Shown here piece by piece: positions 10,592 to 20,881 of a stretch of 64,000 nucleotides of DNA. Position numbers and translations under genes: made by a program. Source of the DNA: Paenibacillus pini JCM 16418 (GTDB lineage Bacteria > Bacillota > Bacilli > Paenibacillales > Paenibacillaceae); NCBI RefSeq assembly GCF_000576305.1, contig NZ_BAVZ01000002.1, positions 1 to 64,000 of the forward strand, read 5' to 3'. Under the pieces are notes generated by a model, which did not search any database, was not told where the DNA came from, and worked only from the letters and a program-made list of their open reading frames with translations. The stretch's first letter is position 1, and the number at the start of each line of letters is the position of its first letter.

Positions 10592-11426
10592 ATGAATACA
10601 TTTTTTGATTTTTGTTGAGACGGTAGGGTTGGTTATTCTTAAGCGATAGTTTCGCAAAATAAATACCTAAGTTAGAAGCAAGTAAGCCTAGCATCGTACC
10701 TGCTACCATATCAGTTAACCAGTGAATGCCAAGATAGAATATGCTGAAAATAATAACAGTGGCACTAATTGCCGTCATTACAGCAAATCTACGATTGCCC
10801 GAACGTATACCGAGTACAAGCATGGTCACGGAAATGGAAGTATGCAAACTTGGAAAACAGTTGTTCAGACCAGATAGTGGACGATAGGCCTCCTCAAATC
10901 TCGGGAATACATCGAGCATAAGAAATGATACTCCGGCAGGTGGATACGACCATACTTCATTAACAGGAAAAAAGAGATAAAATGGAATAGCGACAGAGTA
11001 GTTAATGATGATTGCAAAGCAGGTCGCGATCACAAACACTTTGTTCTGGTCGGAAATATACACACCGATTGAAGCAATTAAGAGCGATTGAAAGATAATG
11101 ACATAGAAAAAAACAGAGATCGGGGTAATATAGCTGCTATGGAAAAAATTCTGGAGATTTTGGACAAAATCTCCCTCTAACCCATAGACCCAAGGGGTAA
11201 AGTCAGTATTAAAATGTAGGCGTTCCTCGATCTTTAATTCATATTTGTTAAACAATAAAATGCATACCATAATACAGAAAAGTAACAAAAATTTACGCGA
11301 GGTTAGCAGCTCTCTTATGAATAAGTAGGCCGCTCTGAATGGATTACGCAACGTACCCAGCCATATTAATAAGAATACAGCTATAGTTGAGGCAATGGAT
11401 ACTACCTGCATGTTTTGGTATAGCAA
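10590..11426 (-). CDS. PAP2-family membrane phosphatase
   Basis: 278 aa with about six membrane segments. The PAP2 motifs 2 and 3 are visible: NNCFPSLHTS (catalytic His) and YLGIHWLTDMVAG (HxxxD). The classic KxxxxxxRP motif 1 is not clear, which fits the inositol-phosphotransferase-like PAP2_3 branch. Probably dephosphorylates or transfers a lipid phosphate at the membrane; the substrate is unknown. Lies on the opposite strand to the queA operon and ends at its terminator. Confidence 0.82.
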   Translation of the reverse strand: MLYQNMQVVSIASTIAVFLLIWLGTLRNPFRAAYLFIRELLTSRKFLLLFCIMVCILLFNKYELKIEERLHFNTDFTPWVYGLEGDFVQNLQNFFHSSYITPISVFFYVIIFQSLLIASIGVYISDQNKVFVIATCFAIIINYSVAIPFYLFFPVNEVWSYPPAGVSFLMLDVFPRFEEAYRPLSGLNNCFPSLHTSISVTMLVLGIRSGNRRFAVMTAISATVIIFSIFYLGIHWLTDMVAGTMLGLLASNLGIYFAKLSLKNNQPYRLNKNQKMYS

Positions 11427-11498
11427 AGCGAAAAAAGCCCCCTCTTAAAAAATAATCACGTGAAAACAGTGTACCATATTTTAAGAGAAGAAATGCTA

Positions 11499-11891
11499 CT
11501 AATTATTTCTACTATTGACACCAATCATGCCACCAATTGAACCCGAAGCAAAGGCAAGAGATGCGAGAATTAAATCACCAGTCTTTATGGAACTATCCAG
11601 TGCAAGAAATCCGATCATGATGACAAGGAATCCGTATATAAGCCCCGTCATTCCGCCTTGATACCACCCTCTTTTGCCGGAACGTTTACCAGACACTAAA
11701 CCGCCAGCAAACGCGGAGAGGGCATGGACTACATAGGTGTAGTGTGAAAGACTTTGTTCCCGCATGCCACTCATCCACAAGATCAGTGAAAGTAATAGTG
11801 CGCCCATCATCATCCAGACAAAGGCGTAATACAATCCCGATAGAGTCGGATTAGTAATCCGATAAGAGAACAAGCGCCGAACTATATGCAT
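11499..11891 (-). CDS. YrzE-like TIGR04086 family membrane protein
   Basis: 130 aa with four predicted membrane segments and glycine-rich stretches (SAFAGGLVSGKRSGKRGW, ASGSIGGMIGV) typical of the TIGR04086/YrzE family. In B. subtilis yrzE also lies between yajC (yrbF) and yrbG, so position supports the call. Function unknown. Confidence 0.8.
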   Translation of the reverse strand: MHIVRRLFSYRITNPTLSGLYYAFVWMMMGALLLSLILWMSGMREQSLSHYTYVVHALSAFAGGLVSGKRSGKRGWYQGGMTGLIYGFLVIMIGFLALDSSIKTGDLILASLAFASGSIGGMIGVNSRNN

Positions 11892-12061
11892 AAAAGTACC
11901 CCTTCCATGACCATAAGTTATTGTAAATCTATGAGCAGGCTTGCCCCATTAGTACAAGTAATTTTCCAATAATTAATTACCGGAGTTCTGTATGTGTGAA
12001 ATAATGTAAGGCCAAAATATCACCATGGATTCAATGATTGCTGGAGGGAGCAGGTGGATAC

Positions 12062-12874
12062 ATGGCATCTGATATTTGGAGTTATATTTTCCGTACGATT
12101 CTAATGTATTTCGTGATCTATTTAACGTTGCGCATTATGGGAAAAAGAGAAATCGGAAAGCTGTCGATATTTGATTTGGTTATCTCCATTATGATTGCAG
12201 AAATCGCGGTGTTTGTACTCGAAGATATACATCGCCCTATATATGAGGGAATCATTCCAATGGCCACGCTGGTCTTGATTCAGTTGCTTATAGCTTTTGT
12301 CAGTTTGAAGAATCGCGGCCTTCGTTTGTTATTTGAAGGGAAGCCAAGTATTCTGGTGTCCGGTGGCAAATTACATCGCGAAGAAATGAAGAAGCAGCGA
12401 TACAATTTAGATGATCTATTACTACAACTACGAGGACAAAAGATTGAAAATGTATCGGATGTCGAGTTTGCCATTCTGGAAACCTCGGGTCAATTAACGG
12501 TTATTCCTAAAAAATCGTCATCCAATCATCCGAATTCTTCTTTACGACAAGAAGTGATAAGGAAAAAAAGTTTCCAGAACACACCATTAGAACCATCGTC
12601 TTCATCAGAAGATCAAAGCATTCCGATTTTTGGTCAATCCCGTAGATCTAGAAAAAGAAGAAAGATACTGATTCCAGCGGGACAGTTCAGTTATGGTGTA
12701 TTGCCAGTTCCACTAATTATGGATGGAAAAGTGCAGGATGATAATTTGCATCGACTTAACAAAACGAGATTTTGGCTGAAAAATCAAATTGAACAAAAAG
12801 GAGTCCGAGATTTCAAAGATGTATTTCTGTGTTCGATTGACCATAAAGGACAAATTTATGTCGATCGGAAATAA
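12062..12874 (+). CDS. DUF421 membrane protein, YrbG/YetF family
   Basis: 270 aa from ATG 12062 (AGGTGG just upstream; the in-frame TTG at 12038 lacks a site). Three N-terminal membrane helices with the family signature LRIMGKREIGKLSIFDLV, then the cytoplasmic DUF421 domain (GKPSILVSGGKLHREEMKKQ, LDDLLLQLRGQ, AILETSGQLTVIPK). Homologues contribute to spore or general physiology; the mechanism is unknown. Its stop abuts the stop of spoVB on the other strand with no spacer. Confidence 0.87.
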   Translation: MASDIWSYIFRTILMYFVIYLTLRIMGKREIGKLSIFDLVISIMIAEIAVFVLEDIHRPIYEGIIPMATLVLIQLLIAFVSLKNRGLRLLFEGKPSILVSGGKLHREEMKKQRYNLDDLLLQLRGQKIENVSDVEFAILETSGQLTVIPKKSSSNHPNSSLRQEVIRKKSFQNTPLEPSSSSEDQSIPIFGQSRRSRKRRKILIPAGQFSYGVLPVPLIMDGKVQDDNLHRLNKTRFWLKNQIEQKGVRDFKDVFLCSIDHKGQIYVDRK

Positions 12875-14458
12875 TTAAGCGGGTCGAAACCATTTTCCAA
12901 TCCATGGAACCCTTCCTAAATCCCTTAGTGAAACCAGTTTAGAAGAGAAAATGATGATGATAAAGACGAGCATCCCGATGATTATCGAAACAGTGAACTG
13001 CATCCAAGTAACATGTTGGTAGGGAAGATGTAGATAGCTGTACCTAGTGCTACCAGCCATAATAATCATTGCAGCGGTAAGTTTTAAGAAATCTAGAAGT
13101 TTAAATCTGTAAGCAAGTAGACGGCTTACGCTATAACCATGCAGTAAGGTGACTACGATGCTGTTAATAATGATGGCAATAATCGCACCATAGATACCGT
13201 ATTGTGGCTGGGAAGCTAAATATAATATTAATATTAATTTGATCCCTGCGCCTACTAAGGTGTTGACTAAAGCTCTGCCTGGTCTATCGAGTGCTTGTAG
13301 GGTAGCTTGAAGTGGTGCTTGGACATACAGGAATAGCCCAAATGGAGCCATTAATCGCAGCATGTCGGAAATGTCTGAATTATTATAAAGTAACAAACAT
13401 AATGGTTCTGCAAGCACATACATCATGACTGCAAACGGCGCTCCACTCACTAGGGACAATCGAATAGTCTGATTCAGTCTCTTATGAATTGTTACTACAT
13501 CTCGTCTGGCTGCTGCTTCGGATAGCGATGGAATTAATGAAACAGCAAGTGAAGAGGTCAAAGCACCTGGCAGCAGTAAAATGGGGATAATCATACCCTG
13601 TAGCGCCCCATATTGTGCGGTTGCTGCTGAGGTGGCGAATCCCGCAAGAGCCAGACTTTGGGCGATAATAATGGACTCAAGTAAGTAAGAAAAGGAACCA
13701 ATGAGCTTACCCCCTGTAACAGGAACCGTAATCCGCAATAGAAGTGCAAACATCCTTTTTCCAGTGATTGAACTGTTGTCGGCGGTTTTATGTTGATCTC
13801 CTATGCTAAATGTAACCTTAGGTTCACGGTAATATTGCCACAGCAATACCATTAATCCGATAAATTCACCCGCCATAACTCCGAGCATTGCTCCAGCAGC
13901 TGCGAATGCGATTCCTTTCGGTAGCAACAGATAGGAGAACCACAGGATACAGACAATTCGGACTAGACTTTCAATGATGGACGAAGTTGCGGATGGGATC
14001 ATGTTCTGCTTGCCTTGAAAGTACCCCCTATATACAGATGAAACAGCAACAATGACGAGCATGGGACTCATCGCGATGAAAGTATAGTACACTCGCTGAT
14101 CTGGAAGGAAAACGCGTGTTACCCATGGAGCAAACCACAGGCATAGCCCCATAAATAAGGTGCCTAGACCTAAGGTTAGAGCTAGACTAATTTTTAAAAC
14201 TAAATGCGAATGCTTAGGCCGTCCTTCCGTCTCAGCCTCAGATACTAACTTGGCTACAGCGAGGGGAATACCGCCAGTAATCAATGTCATGATAACCAGA
14301 AAGAAGGGGTAGCCTAATTGAAATATACCTACTCCTTCAGCACCGATGATACGGGGAAGAGCAATTCGTGGAATAAAACCTAAAATACGGTTGATTATTC
14401 CAGCTGCAAGCAAAATCATCGTCCCCTGAATAAACGTTTGTTTGTGTATCTTCTTCAA
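12875..14458 (-). CDS. spoVB: SpoVB, MOP-family polysaccharide flippase
   Basis: 527 aa with about 14 membrane helices. MurJ/SpoVB-type exporter fold: an early GIINRILGFIPRIALPRIIGAEGVG, QLGYPFFLVIMTLITGGIPLAVAKLV, and YRGYFQGKQNMIPSA. In B. subtilis SpoVB is needed for spore cortex, presumably flipping lipid-linked peptidoglycan precursors. TTG start at 14458 behind GGGAGGGA. Same position relative to yrbG, comN and secDF as in B. subtilis. Confidence 0.92.
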   Translation of the reverse strand: MKKIHKQTFIQGTMILLAAGIINRILGFIPRIALPRIIGAEGVGIFQLGYPFFLVIMTLITGGIPLAVAKLVSEAETEGRPKHSHLVLKISLALTLGLGTLFMGLCLWFAPWVTRVFLPDQRVYYTFIAMSPMLVIVAVSSVYRGYFQGKQNMIPSATSSIIESLVRIVCILWFSYLLLPKGIAFAAAGAMLGVMAGEFIGLMVLLWQYYREPKVTFSIGDQHKTADNSSITGKRMFALLLRITVPVTGGKLIGSFSYLLESIIIAQSLALAGFATSAATAQYGALQGMIIPILLLPGALTSSLAVSLIPSLSEAAARRDVVTIHKRLNQTIRLSLVSGAPFAVMMYVLAEPLCLLLYNNSDISDMLRLMAPFGLFLYVQAPLQATLQALDRPGRALVNTLVGAGIKLILILYLASQPQYGIYGAIIAIIINSIVVTLLHGYSVSRLLAYRFKLLDFLKLTAAMIIMAGSTRYSYLHLPYQHVTWMQFTVSIIIGMLVFIIIIFSSKLVSLRDLGRVPWIGKWFRPA

Positions 14459-14676
14459 ATGTTCCCTCCCTCTTCCTGGGTCGAGGCTATACTGTTATGA
14501 TGTGTGTCAGACCTTTTGTATATGAATATGCTGGACCTGTCCATTCTCATGCCATTGTCTTTGTAGATGAGAACATTCCGTCAAAAAGAAGGAAAGATAA
14601 GGGTGGAGGTCGAATGTTGAATCAGGCCACAGGTTAATACATAAGAAAGCAGAAGGCAATTGAGGAGGCGAAGCGG

Positions 14677-14931
14677 ATGGAGTCAGAGAATTTAAATGCA
14701 GCAGAGCTTGAAGGAGCCATCGAATCCATGTGCCAGAGCAAAGCAGAAGAATTTAGACTTGTAGGTTATGAGCATGTAACGAGTAAAGATATATGGGAAT
14801 GTGTTAGTAGTAAATATGAGAAAAGTGGGGTTCCTCCGCTGCATCAGTTGGTAAACGACATCTTATCTTTAAAAGTGTTAAGTTTCATGAATTATATGAC
14901 GATATCTGCATATAAGGGATCCATTTTCTAA
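14677..14931 (+). CDS. ComN/YrzD-like post-transcriptional regulator
   Basis: 84 aa, no membrane segment. Matches the post-transcriptional regulator family (ComN in B. subtilis, which acts on the comE mRNA): CQSKAEEFRLVGYEHVTSKDIWECV, then HQLVNDILSLKVLSFMNYMTI. TGAGGAGG upstream. Located between spoVB and secDF as in B. subtilis. A target in this organism is not shown. Confidence 0.82.
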   Translation: MESENLNAAELEGAIESMCQSKAEEFRLVGYEHVTSKDIWECVSSKYEKSGVPPLHQLVNDILSLKVLSFMNYMTISAYKGSIF

Positions 14932-14962
14932 ATAGGAAAAGGATCTTTTTTATGGTGATGTC

Positions 14963-14981
14963 TTCATATGTGTCATATGAA
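14963..14981. promoter_or_regulatory. Palindrome upstream of the secDF promoter
   Basis: Perfect 8-bp inverted repeat TTCATATG TGT CATATGAA, 43 bases upstream of the -35 box of secDF. A second pair, CGTCAAAAT at 14991 and ATTTTGACG at 15032, has one arm inside the promoter spacer. Either could be an operator; no regulator is identified. Confidence 0.35.
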
Positions 14982-15023
14982 CCTAACAAACGTCAAAATA
15001 TATAGTCGACAAGAATTGATAAA

Positions 15024-15052
15024 TTGACTGCATTTTGACGCATAGCTATAAT
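15024..15052 (+). promoter_or_regulatory. Predicted sigma-A promoter of secD-secF
   Basis: TTGACT, 17-base spacer, TATAAT; 37 bases upstream of the secD start. Confidence 0.75.
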
Positions 15053-15088
15053 AGGAATATTGAGAACGAAAGGGGAACTAGGAACGGC

Positions 15089-16359
15089 ATGAAAAGAATT
15101 ACTACTTTTATCATCGTCGTGCTTGTAGCGATAGGGGTCATGGCCTGGTCAAGCCCATCATTGTTGAACAATGTTAGGTTAGGTCTAGATCTTAAAGGAG
15201 GCTTCGAGATATTATATGAAGCGCAGCCTTTGGAGAAAGGTCAGAGTGTAACTCGCCAATCTCTCATTCGTACAGCTGAAAGTCTGGAGAAGCGTGCTAA
15301 TGCACTTGGAACCAGTGAGCCTGAGGTAACAACTGAAGGCACAAATCGGATTCGGCTTAAAATTGCTGGTGTTACGAATGAAACTGAAGTAAGAAAGAAA
15401 ATGAAAGAACCTGCTTCTTTGACTTTCCGAAGTGCGGATGGCTGTAAGGCACCAACAGAAAAAAGCACAGCGAAAGATGTTTATTGTAAGATTGAGATGG
15501 TAGGTAGTGACTTCGTTGAAAACGGAGCAAGTGTGAGTTATGACTCACTAAACCAGCCTCAAATTAACATTAAAGTTAAGGACAAGAAAGAATTTGCTGC
15601 GTTAACCAAGCGTTTGCTTAACAAGAATCTTGCAATCTTCCTAGATGAAACGATGCTGTCAGCTCCAGAAGTAAGAGGCGAACTGACAGATGGAAATGCT
15701 TCAATTACAGGTAATTATACTAAAGTTGAAGCTAATCAACTTCGAGATACGATTAACTTGGGCGCATTACCGTTGAAACTTACTGAGAAGTATTCCCAAA
15801 GTGTAGGAGCTACATTGGGTAAACAGTCTCTTGAGAAAACGATTGAAGCGGGTATCATAGCTCTATTGTCATTCTTATATTTATGATTGGTATGTATCGT
15901 CTACCAGGCGTTATTGCTAGCTTTGGACTTATTGCACATACTTGGCTGTTAATATTAGTATTTGTATGGGCCGATTTCACCTTAACCTTGCCGGGTATTG
16001 CTGCATTTATCTTGGGTATCGGTATGGCGGTGGATGCTAACATTATTACAAACGAACGGATCAGGGAAGAAATGCGCAATGGTAGAAGTGTGCTCTCTTC
16101 AGTTAAGGCAGGAAATAAATCCTCCATGCGTACGATTCTGGATTCCAACATTACGACAATTATTGTCGGAGGTGTAATGTTTGCATTCGGTACGGGGTCC
16201 GTTAAAGGTTTCGCATTAGTACTCATTGTTGAAATTGTACTTAGTATCCTAACGAACGTTTATTTCACCCACTTCTTGCTTAATCTTCTGGTCAAGGCTG
16301 GACTGCTTAAGAAGCCGAAGCAGTTCGGGGTAAAGGAGAGTGAAATTAATGCACTTTAA
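15089..16359 (+). pseudogene. secD: secD, protein translocase subunit (one-base frameshift)
   Basis: Membrane subunit of the SecDF complex that uses proton motive force to help export. ATG 15089 gives MKRITTFIIVV with one membrane helix, then the large extracytoplasmic P1 region (DLKGGFEILYEA near residue 40) and five C-terminal helices. The frame breaks near 15860: ATCATAGCTCTATT needs a second G to read GIIGSIVILIFMIGMYRLPGV. The second part holds the conserved GMAVDANIITNERIREE. Corrected length is 423 aa. The secDF product is single-chain in B. subtilis but two genes here. Probable sequencing deletion. Confidence 0.92.
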
Positions 16360-17254
16360 TAAAGAATATGATTTCGTAAAGCTGAGTAAATACACATTTA
16401 TTTTCTCAATCGCGCTGACGATTGCGGGCATTATCATGCTCTCCATCTTCGGATTGAATTATGGTGTTGACTTCCAAGCTGGTTCCAATGTAGATATTAA
16501 GTTATCTAAAAATTTAACTAAGGCTGAAGTTCAGCCTATCGTCGATCAAATGGGTCTAAGTAAAGAAGCAACGATCGCCCCAGGAGATAAACGAATGAAT
16601 ATTCGTTTTACTAAAGTACTTACTCCTGAGACAGATGATCAACTAAAAACAGGTATTCAAAAGCTGGACAAGACGGCTTCCTTTGAAGTGAATACAGTCG
16701 ATACGGAAATGGCTAAGGAACTTGGACGGAATGCTATTTATGCCGTGCTGATTTCTTGTATTGGTATTATTATTTATGTAAGTATCCGTTTTGAGTGGCG
16801 CTTCGCTGTGGCAGCTATTATCGCTCTGTTGCATGATGCGTTTATGGTTGTGGCAGTATTCTCAATCTTCCGGCTAGAAGTGAGCTTAACCTTTATCATC
16901 GCTGTACTGACTATTATCGGTTATTCCATTAACGATACGATCGTTGTCTTTGACCGAATCCGAGAAAATCTACGCTTTGGTAAACAGAAGACGAAGGTTG
17001 ATCTAGCTGCTTTGATGAATAAGAGTGTCAACCAAATGCTTATGCGCTCTATATATACAGCTTTAACTGTATTTATTGCAGCATTCTTCATGTTTATCTT
17101 AGGTGGAGAATCAATCAAAATGTTCTCACTTGCAATGGTTGTCGGTTTGCTATTCGGAGCTTATTCTTCCATCTTTATTGCAAGCCCACTTTGGTTAATT
17201 TTCAAAAACAAACAAAAGACCAATTCGAAGGTAGCCAAGCCTTCCAAAGCTTAA
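16349..17254 (+). CDS. secF: SecF, protein translocase subunit
   Basis: 301 aa from ATG 16349, 10 bases after AAAGGAG (the in-frame GTG at 16340 is too close to that site). One N-terminal helix, GVDFQAGSNVDIKL, then five helices with the family signature TIIGYSINDTIVVFDRIREN. Overlaps the secD end by 11 bases, so coupled. Confidence 0.95.
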   Translation: MHFNKEYDFVKLSKYTFIFSIALTIAGIIMLSIFGLNYGVDFQAGSNVDIKLSKNLTKAEVQPIVDQMGLSKEATIAPGDKRMNIRFTKVLTPETDDQLKTGIQKLDKTASFEVNTVDTEMAKELGRNAIYAVLISCIGIIIYVSIRFEWRFAVAAIIALLHDAFMVVAVFSIFRLEVSLTFIIAVLTIIGYSINDTIVVFDRIRENLRFGKQKTKVDLAALMNKSVNQMLMRSIYTALTVFIAAFFMFILGGESIKMFSLAMVVGLLFGAYSSIFIASPLWLIFKNKQKTNSKVAKPSKA

Positions 17255-17272
17255 CTATGAAGTTGCTTAAGG

Positions 17273-17301
17273 AAAGCCGCGTCTATGCGACGCGGCTTTC
17301 T
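17273..17301 (+). terminator. Terminator after secF
   Basis: AAAGCCGCGTC TATGC GACGCGGCTTT, 11-bp GC-rich stem followed by a short T stretch. Confidence 0.8.
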
Positions 17302-17447
17302 GAATGATTAGGGGAACGTGTGCATTTCACTCAACACTTGCATATGCTCATTTATTTTGAATTAACGGACAAGGAAAGCATACCTGTGAAGGGATTGTCC
17401 ATTTTCAGATGAAATCGGCATTTGGGATTGCCGGAGGGGAGGCTATC

Positions 17448-18404
17448 ATGGGCACACAACTTTCAAGAGCATCCGATACGGTCACTTGGACGGGAATTGT
17501 CGGTGATCTGATGCTCGCTGTTTTCAAAGGCGTTGTTGGATATTTCTCAGGTAGTAAAGCACTTCTAGGAGATGCATTATATTCTCTTTCAGATGCAGCT
17601 AGAGCACTTGCACAACGAATTTCATGGCGATCGGGTACCAAGTCTCGAAACTTGCAAAAATATGAGGTTCCTTCGGGTAGAACAGAGCCGATGCTAGCTG
17701 TTTTATTCGCAGTACTTGTCCTGATGGGTGGACTACAAATTGCCGTGGCTGCGATTCGCGAACTATCTACAGGGAATCTGCGTGTACCAGAACAGTTTTC
17801 ACTTATTGCGATATTTGTGTCTTTAGCAGTGAAAGAAGCCATTTTCCAGTTCCAATTTCGTCAGTCCAGAAAATCGGGTGATGGGAAGCATAACACCTAT
17901 GCAGAGAATCATCGTTTTGGGCTCTATTCTTCACTTACAGTGCTCGTGGGAATATTTTTGACAATGGCAGGCGATACCTTCCAGTGGTCAGCACTTCTGT
18001 ATATGGGTCCTGTTTCTGCTCTAATTGTGGCGGGATTCGTACTCTTTAAAGGCTATCAATTGATTGTTAATTCTGTATATGGAACCTTGGTTCAGGAAAC
18101 GGAAGAAGAGGACGCTATTAGTTTTATTGAAACCGTACAGCGTGTACATGGTGTTATTACGGTGAATGATTTAAGGGCGCAGGAACAGGGCCACTATGTT
18201 ACGATTGATCTTAAAATCAGCGTGAATCCCCGGATCACGGTTCTAGAGGCTCATGATATTGCTGAACGGGCTAGGAAGCTGTTAATGCATCGGTTTGTGC
18301 ACGTCAGTGATGTTCAGATTCAAGTCGTTCCCTATGATCCCGGTTATCCGTATAAATCGAATCATGAGCTTACGGATAATGAGTTGCCGACGATTATTCA
18401 ATAA
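17448..18404 (+). CDS. Cation diffusion facilitator (CDF)-like transporter, atypical metal site
   Basis: 318 aa from ATG 17448, which follows GGAGGGGAGG; a reading from 17409 lacks a site. About six membrane helices and a C-terminal cytoplasmic CDF domain (about 215-305). The fold matches CDF metal exporters (GSKALLGDALYSLSDA in TM2, AENHRFGLYSSLTVLVG in TM5). By hand alignment with the usual HSxxD and HHRSD motifs, the TM2 His is Tyr, and the TM5 His and Asp are Asn and Gly, so the transport metal site looks mostly lost. It may move another ion or have a regulatory role. Lies between secF and recJ. Confidence 0.75.
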   Translation: MGTQLSRASDTVTWTGIVGDLMLAVFKGVVGYFSGSKALLGDALYSLSDAARALAQRISWRSGTKSRNLQKYEVPSGRTEPMLAVLFAVLVLMGGLQIAVAAIRELSTGNLRVPEQFSLIAIFVSLAVKEAIFQFQFRQSRKSGDGKHNTYAENHRFGLYSSLTVLVGIFLTMAGDTFQWSALLYMGPVSALIVAGFVLFKGYQLIVNSVYGTLVQETEEEDAISFIETVQRVHGVITVNDLRAQEQGHYVTIDLKISVNPRITVLEAHDIAERARKLLMHRFVHVSDVQIQVVPYDPGYPYKSNHELTDNELPTIIQ

Positions 18405-18458
18405 CATTCACATGTGAATGTTGTAAGGAACTTGGCAGGGAAAGAAAGGTGAATACGA

Positions 18459-20869
18459 TTGCTTCAATCAAAATATGTATGGCAGCCTCCTGCCAGTGAT
18501 GCTCATTGTGCTGAGCATCTGGCGGAGGCATTGTCCGTTTCTCCCATGCTTGGCGCGCTCCTTGTCAACAGAGGTGTGGTAACACCTTCAGAAGGAAAGG
18601 CTTTTCTGCATGGCGGTCTTGAGGATTTATATGATCCCTTTTTGCTACTAGGCATGAAAGAGGCCGTTTTACGGATTCAACAAGCGGTTGAGAGCGGAGA
18701 ACACATTTTAATATATGGGGATTATGATGCTGATGGTGTTTCGAGTACATCGCTAATGATCCAATTTATGCGCTATATGGGTGCTTCCTATGATATTTAT
18801 ATCCCACACCGTTCGAACGAAGGGTATGGTCTTCACAATCACGCGCTAGACTGGGCACACCAGCAGGGCGTGAGCCTAGTGATTACGGTGGATACGGGTA
18901 TAAGTGCGGTGGAGCAGATTGCACATGCGAACTCACTAGGTATGGAGGTCATCGTTACCGACCATCATGAGCCGCCAGCTATACTTCCAGAAGCGTATGC
19001 TATTATTAATCCGAAGCAACCTGGCTGCCCATATCCTTTTAAAGGACTCGCTGGTGTAGGGGTGGCTTATAAGCTTACTCAGGCTATGCTGGGAGAACCG
19101 CCGATAGAATGGACAGAAATTGTAGCGATTGGAACCATCGCAGATTTAATGCCACTCACGGATGAGAACCGAATTCTGGTGCGCAAGGGTCTGGAGTGTA
19201 TGCAAAGTTCTTCCTTCGTGGGTATTCGTTCGCTAATGGAAGTTAGCGGTATAACGATGTCAAAGGTGACTTCAACGAATGTCGCTTTTGGTATGGCTCC
19301 GAGGATTAATGCCAGTGGTAGATTGGATCATGCTGGTTCGGCGGTTGCATTGCTGACGACTGATGATCCGGACGAGGCTCAGCGGCTTTCTCATGCTCTT
19401 GATGATTTAAATAAGAAGCGTCAACAAGTTGTGGAACATATCGTGGAAGATGCTTTGACGCAGCTACAGGATAAAATGAAAGGCCGGGACGTTCCTCATG
19501 TTATCGTACTGGCTGGGATCGGATGGAACGTTGGCGTTGTTGGTATAGTGGCTTCCAAAATACTAGAACGTTATTATCGGCCGGTTATTATTCTGGGGAT
19601 CGACGAAGCGACTGGAATGTGCAAGGGTTCTGCACGTTCTATTCCGGGACTCGATATCTATGAGGCACTTAACTCCTGTAGCCATGCGATGGATCACTTT
19701 GGTGGTCATCCTGCTGCGGCAGGTATGAGTCTACATCGGGATAACCTAGTTGCCTTTGAGAATGGTCTGAATGAACATGCAGCACAGGTGCTGAGTGCGC
19801 AGGATTTTGTTCCAGAGACTCCTTCCGATGGTGAATGGAGTTTTGCAGATGTACCACTCTCTACGATTGATGAAATGAGTATGTTGGCTCCGTTCGGTAT
19901 GTCGAATCCGGTTCCAAAATTCATATTTCGCAATGTGAAATTACTGGAGACCCGTAAGATGGGGCGGGAAGGCAATCATTTGAAGTTAGTATTACAGCAA
20001 GGTAGTTATAAGCTAGAAGCCGTAGCTTTTGGCAGAGGTGATGTCGCTGATATGCTCACTGAAGGTGATATGCTTGACGTGTTAGGTGAATTATCTGTTA
20101 ATGAATGGAATGGTTCACGTAAACCTCAGCTTATGCTCCAAGATTTATCAGTTCCAAAGCCACAAGTTCTGGATCTAAGGGGAGCGCGAGAGCCTTGGCA
20201 AGAAGCAGAGCGTCTGTACCAGGTGCTTGTGCCTCACATGGGTTTTAGTGCTTCTCAAATGGCCGTAGTTTTCCATCCCGATGCGGCTCCTGAATTACCT
20301 ATAACTCATCTGAATGATTCAACCCTATGGTATATGATCATAATATGAATATTCAGGCTTGGAATGATTCTGCCGAAAGACATGGACGTGATCGTGTAAA
20401 CACTTTGTTTATGCTCAATGTGCCTCAATCGACGGCTCAACTCAAGGAACTGCTTAGCTCTTTTAAACAGTTAGCAAATTTGATACTTATTCATCCAGGT
20501 AGACAAACCGTGGAAAGGTTGTCCATACCTACACGTGATTTGTTCAAGCAGCTATATGTTATGCTTGCTCGGATTGCTGCCGAGCCTGTACAGGAGAGTG
20601 AAGCACTACTGCGTTTAAGCCAGCAGTCTTCCTCAACGGTTCGGATGTTATCGAAGATGATGAATGTGTTTGAGGAGCTTAATTTCATTGAGCGGGGAAA
20701 CGGACAGATTCGGTTCATTCCGCAGCCAGCGAAGCGAGATTTGGATACATCACGTCATTTCCGTGATCTAGGTCAGCTTGCTGAGCTGGAACAGCAAATG
20801 ATTCATACCGACACTTCTCAGTTGACGAATTGGATAATGACCCGTTTACAAGGAGTACCAACTGCTTAA
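18459..20869 (+). pseudogene. recJ: recJ, single-stranded DNA 5'-3' exonuclease (one-base frameshift)
   Basis: DHH-family nuclease in recombination and repair. TTG start behind GAAAGGTG. Motifs: YGDYDADGVSS, VDTGIS, VTDHHEPP (DHH), GVGVAYKLTQ, FGMAPRINASGRLDHAG, and GMSLHRDNL/HFGGHPAAAG of DHHA1, followed by an OB fold and a Paenibacillus-type C-terminal extension. The frame breaks between 20318 and 20327 (AACCCTATGG; one more C gives DSTPMVYDHNMNIQ). Corrected length is 803 aa. Sequencing deletion likely. Confidence 0.92.
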
Positions 20870-20881
20870 CTTAGGATTTTC

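Noticed and set aside
14919..14952. Hairpin with T-run at the end of comN as a terminator
   Set aside because: The stem GATCCATTTTC/GAAAAGGATC is imperfect and overlaps the coding end; too weak to list.
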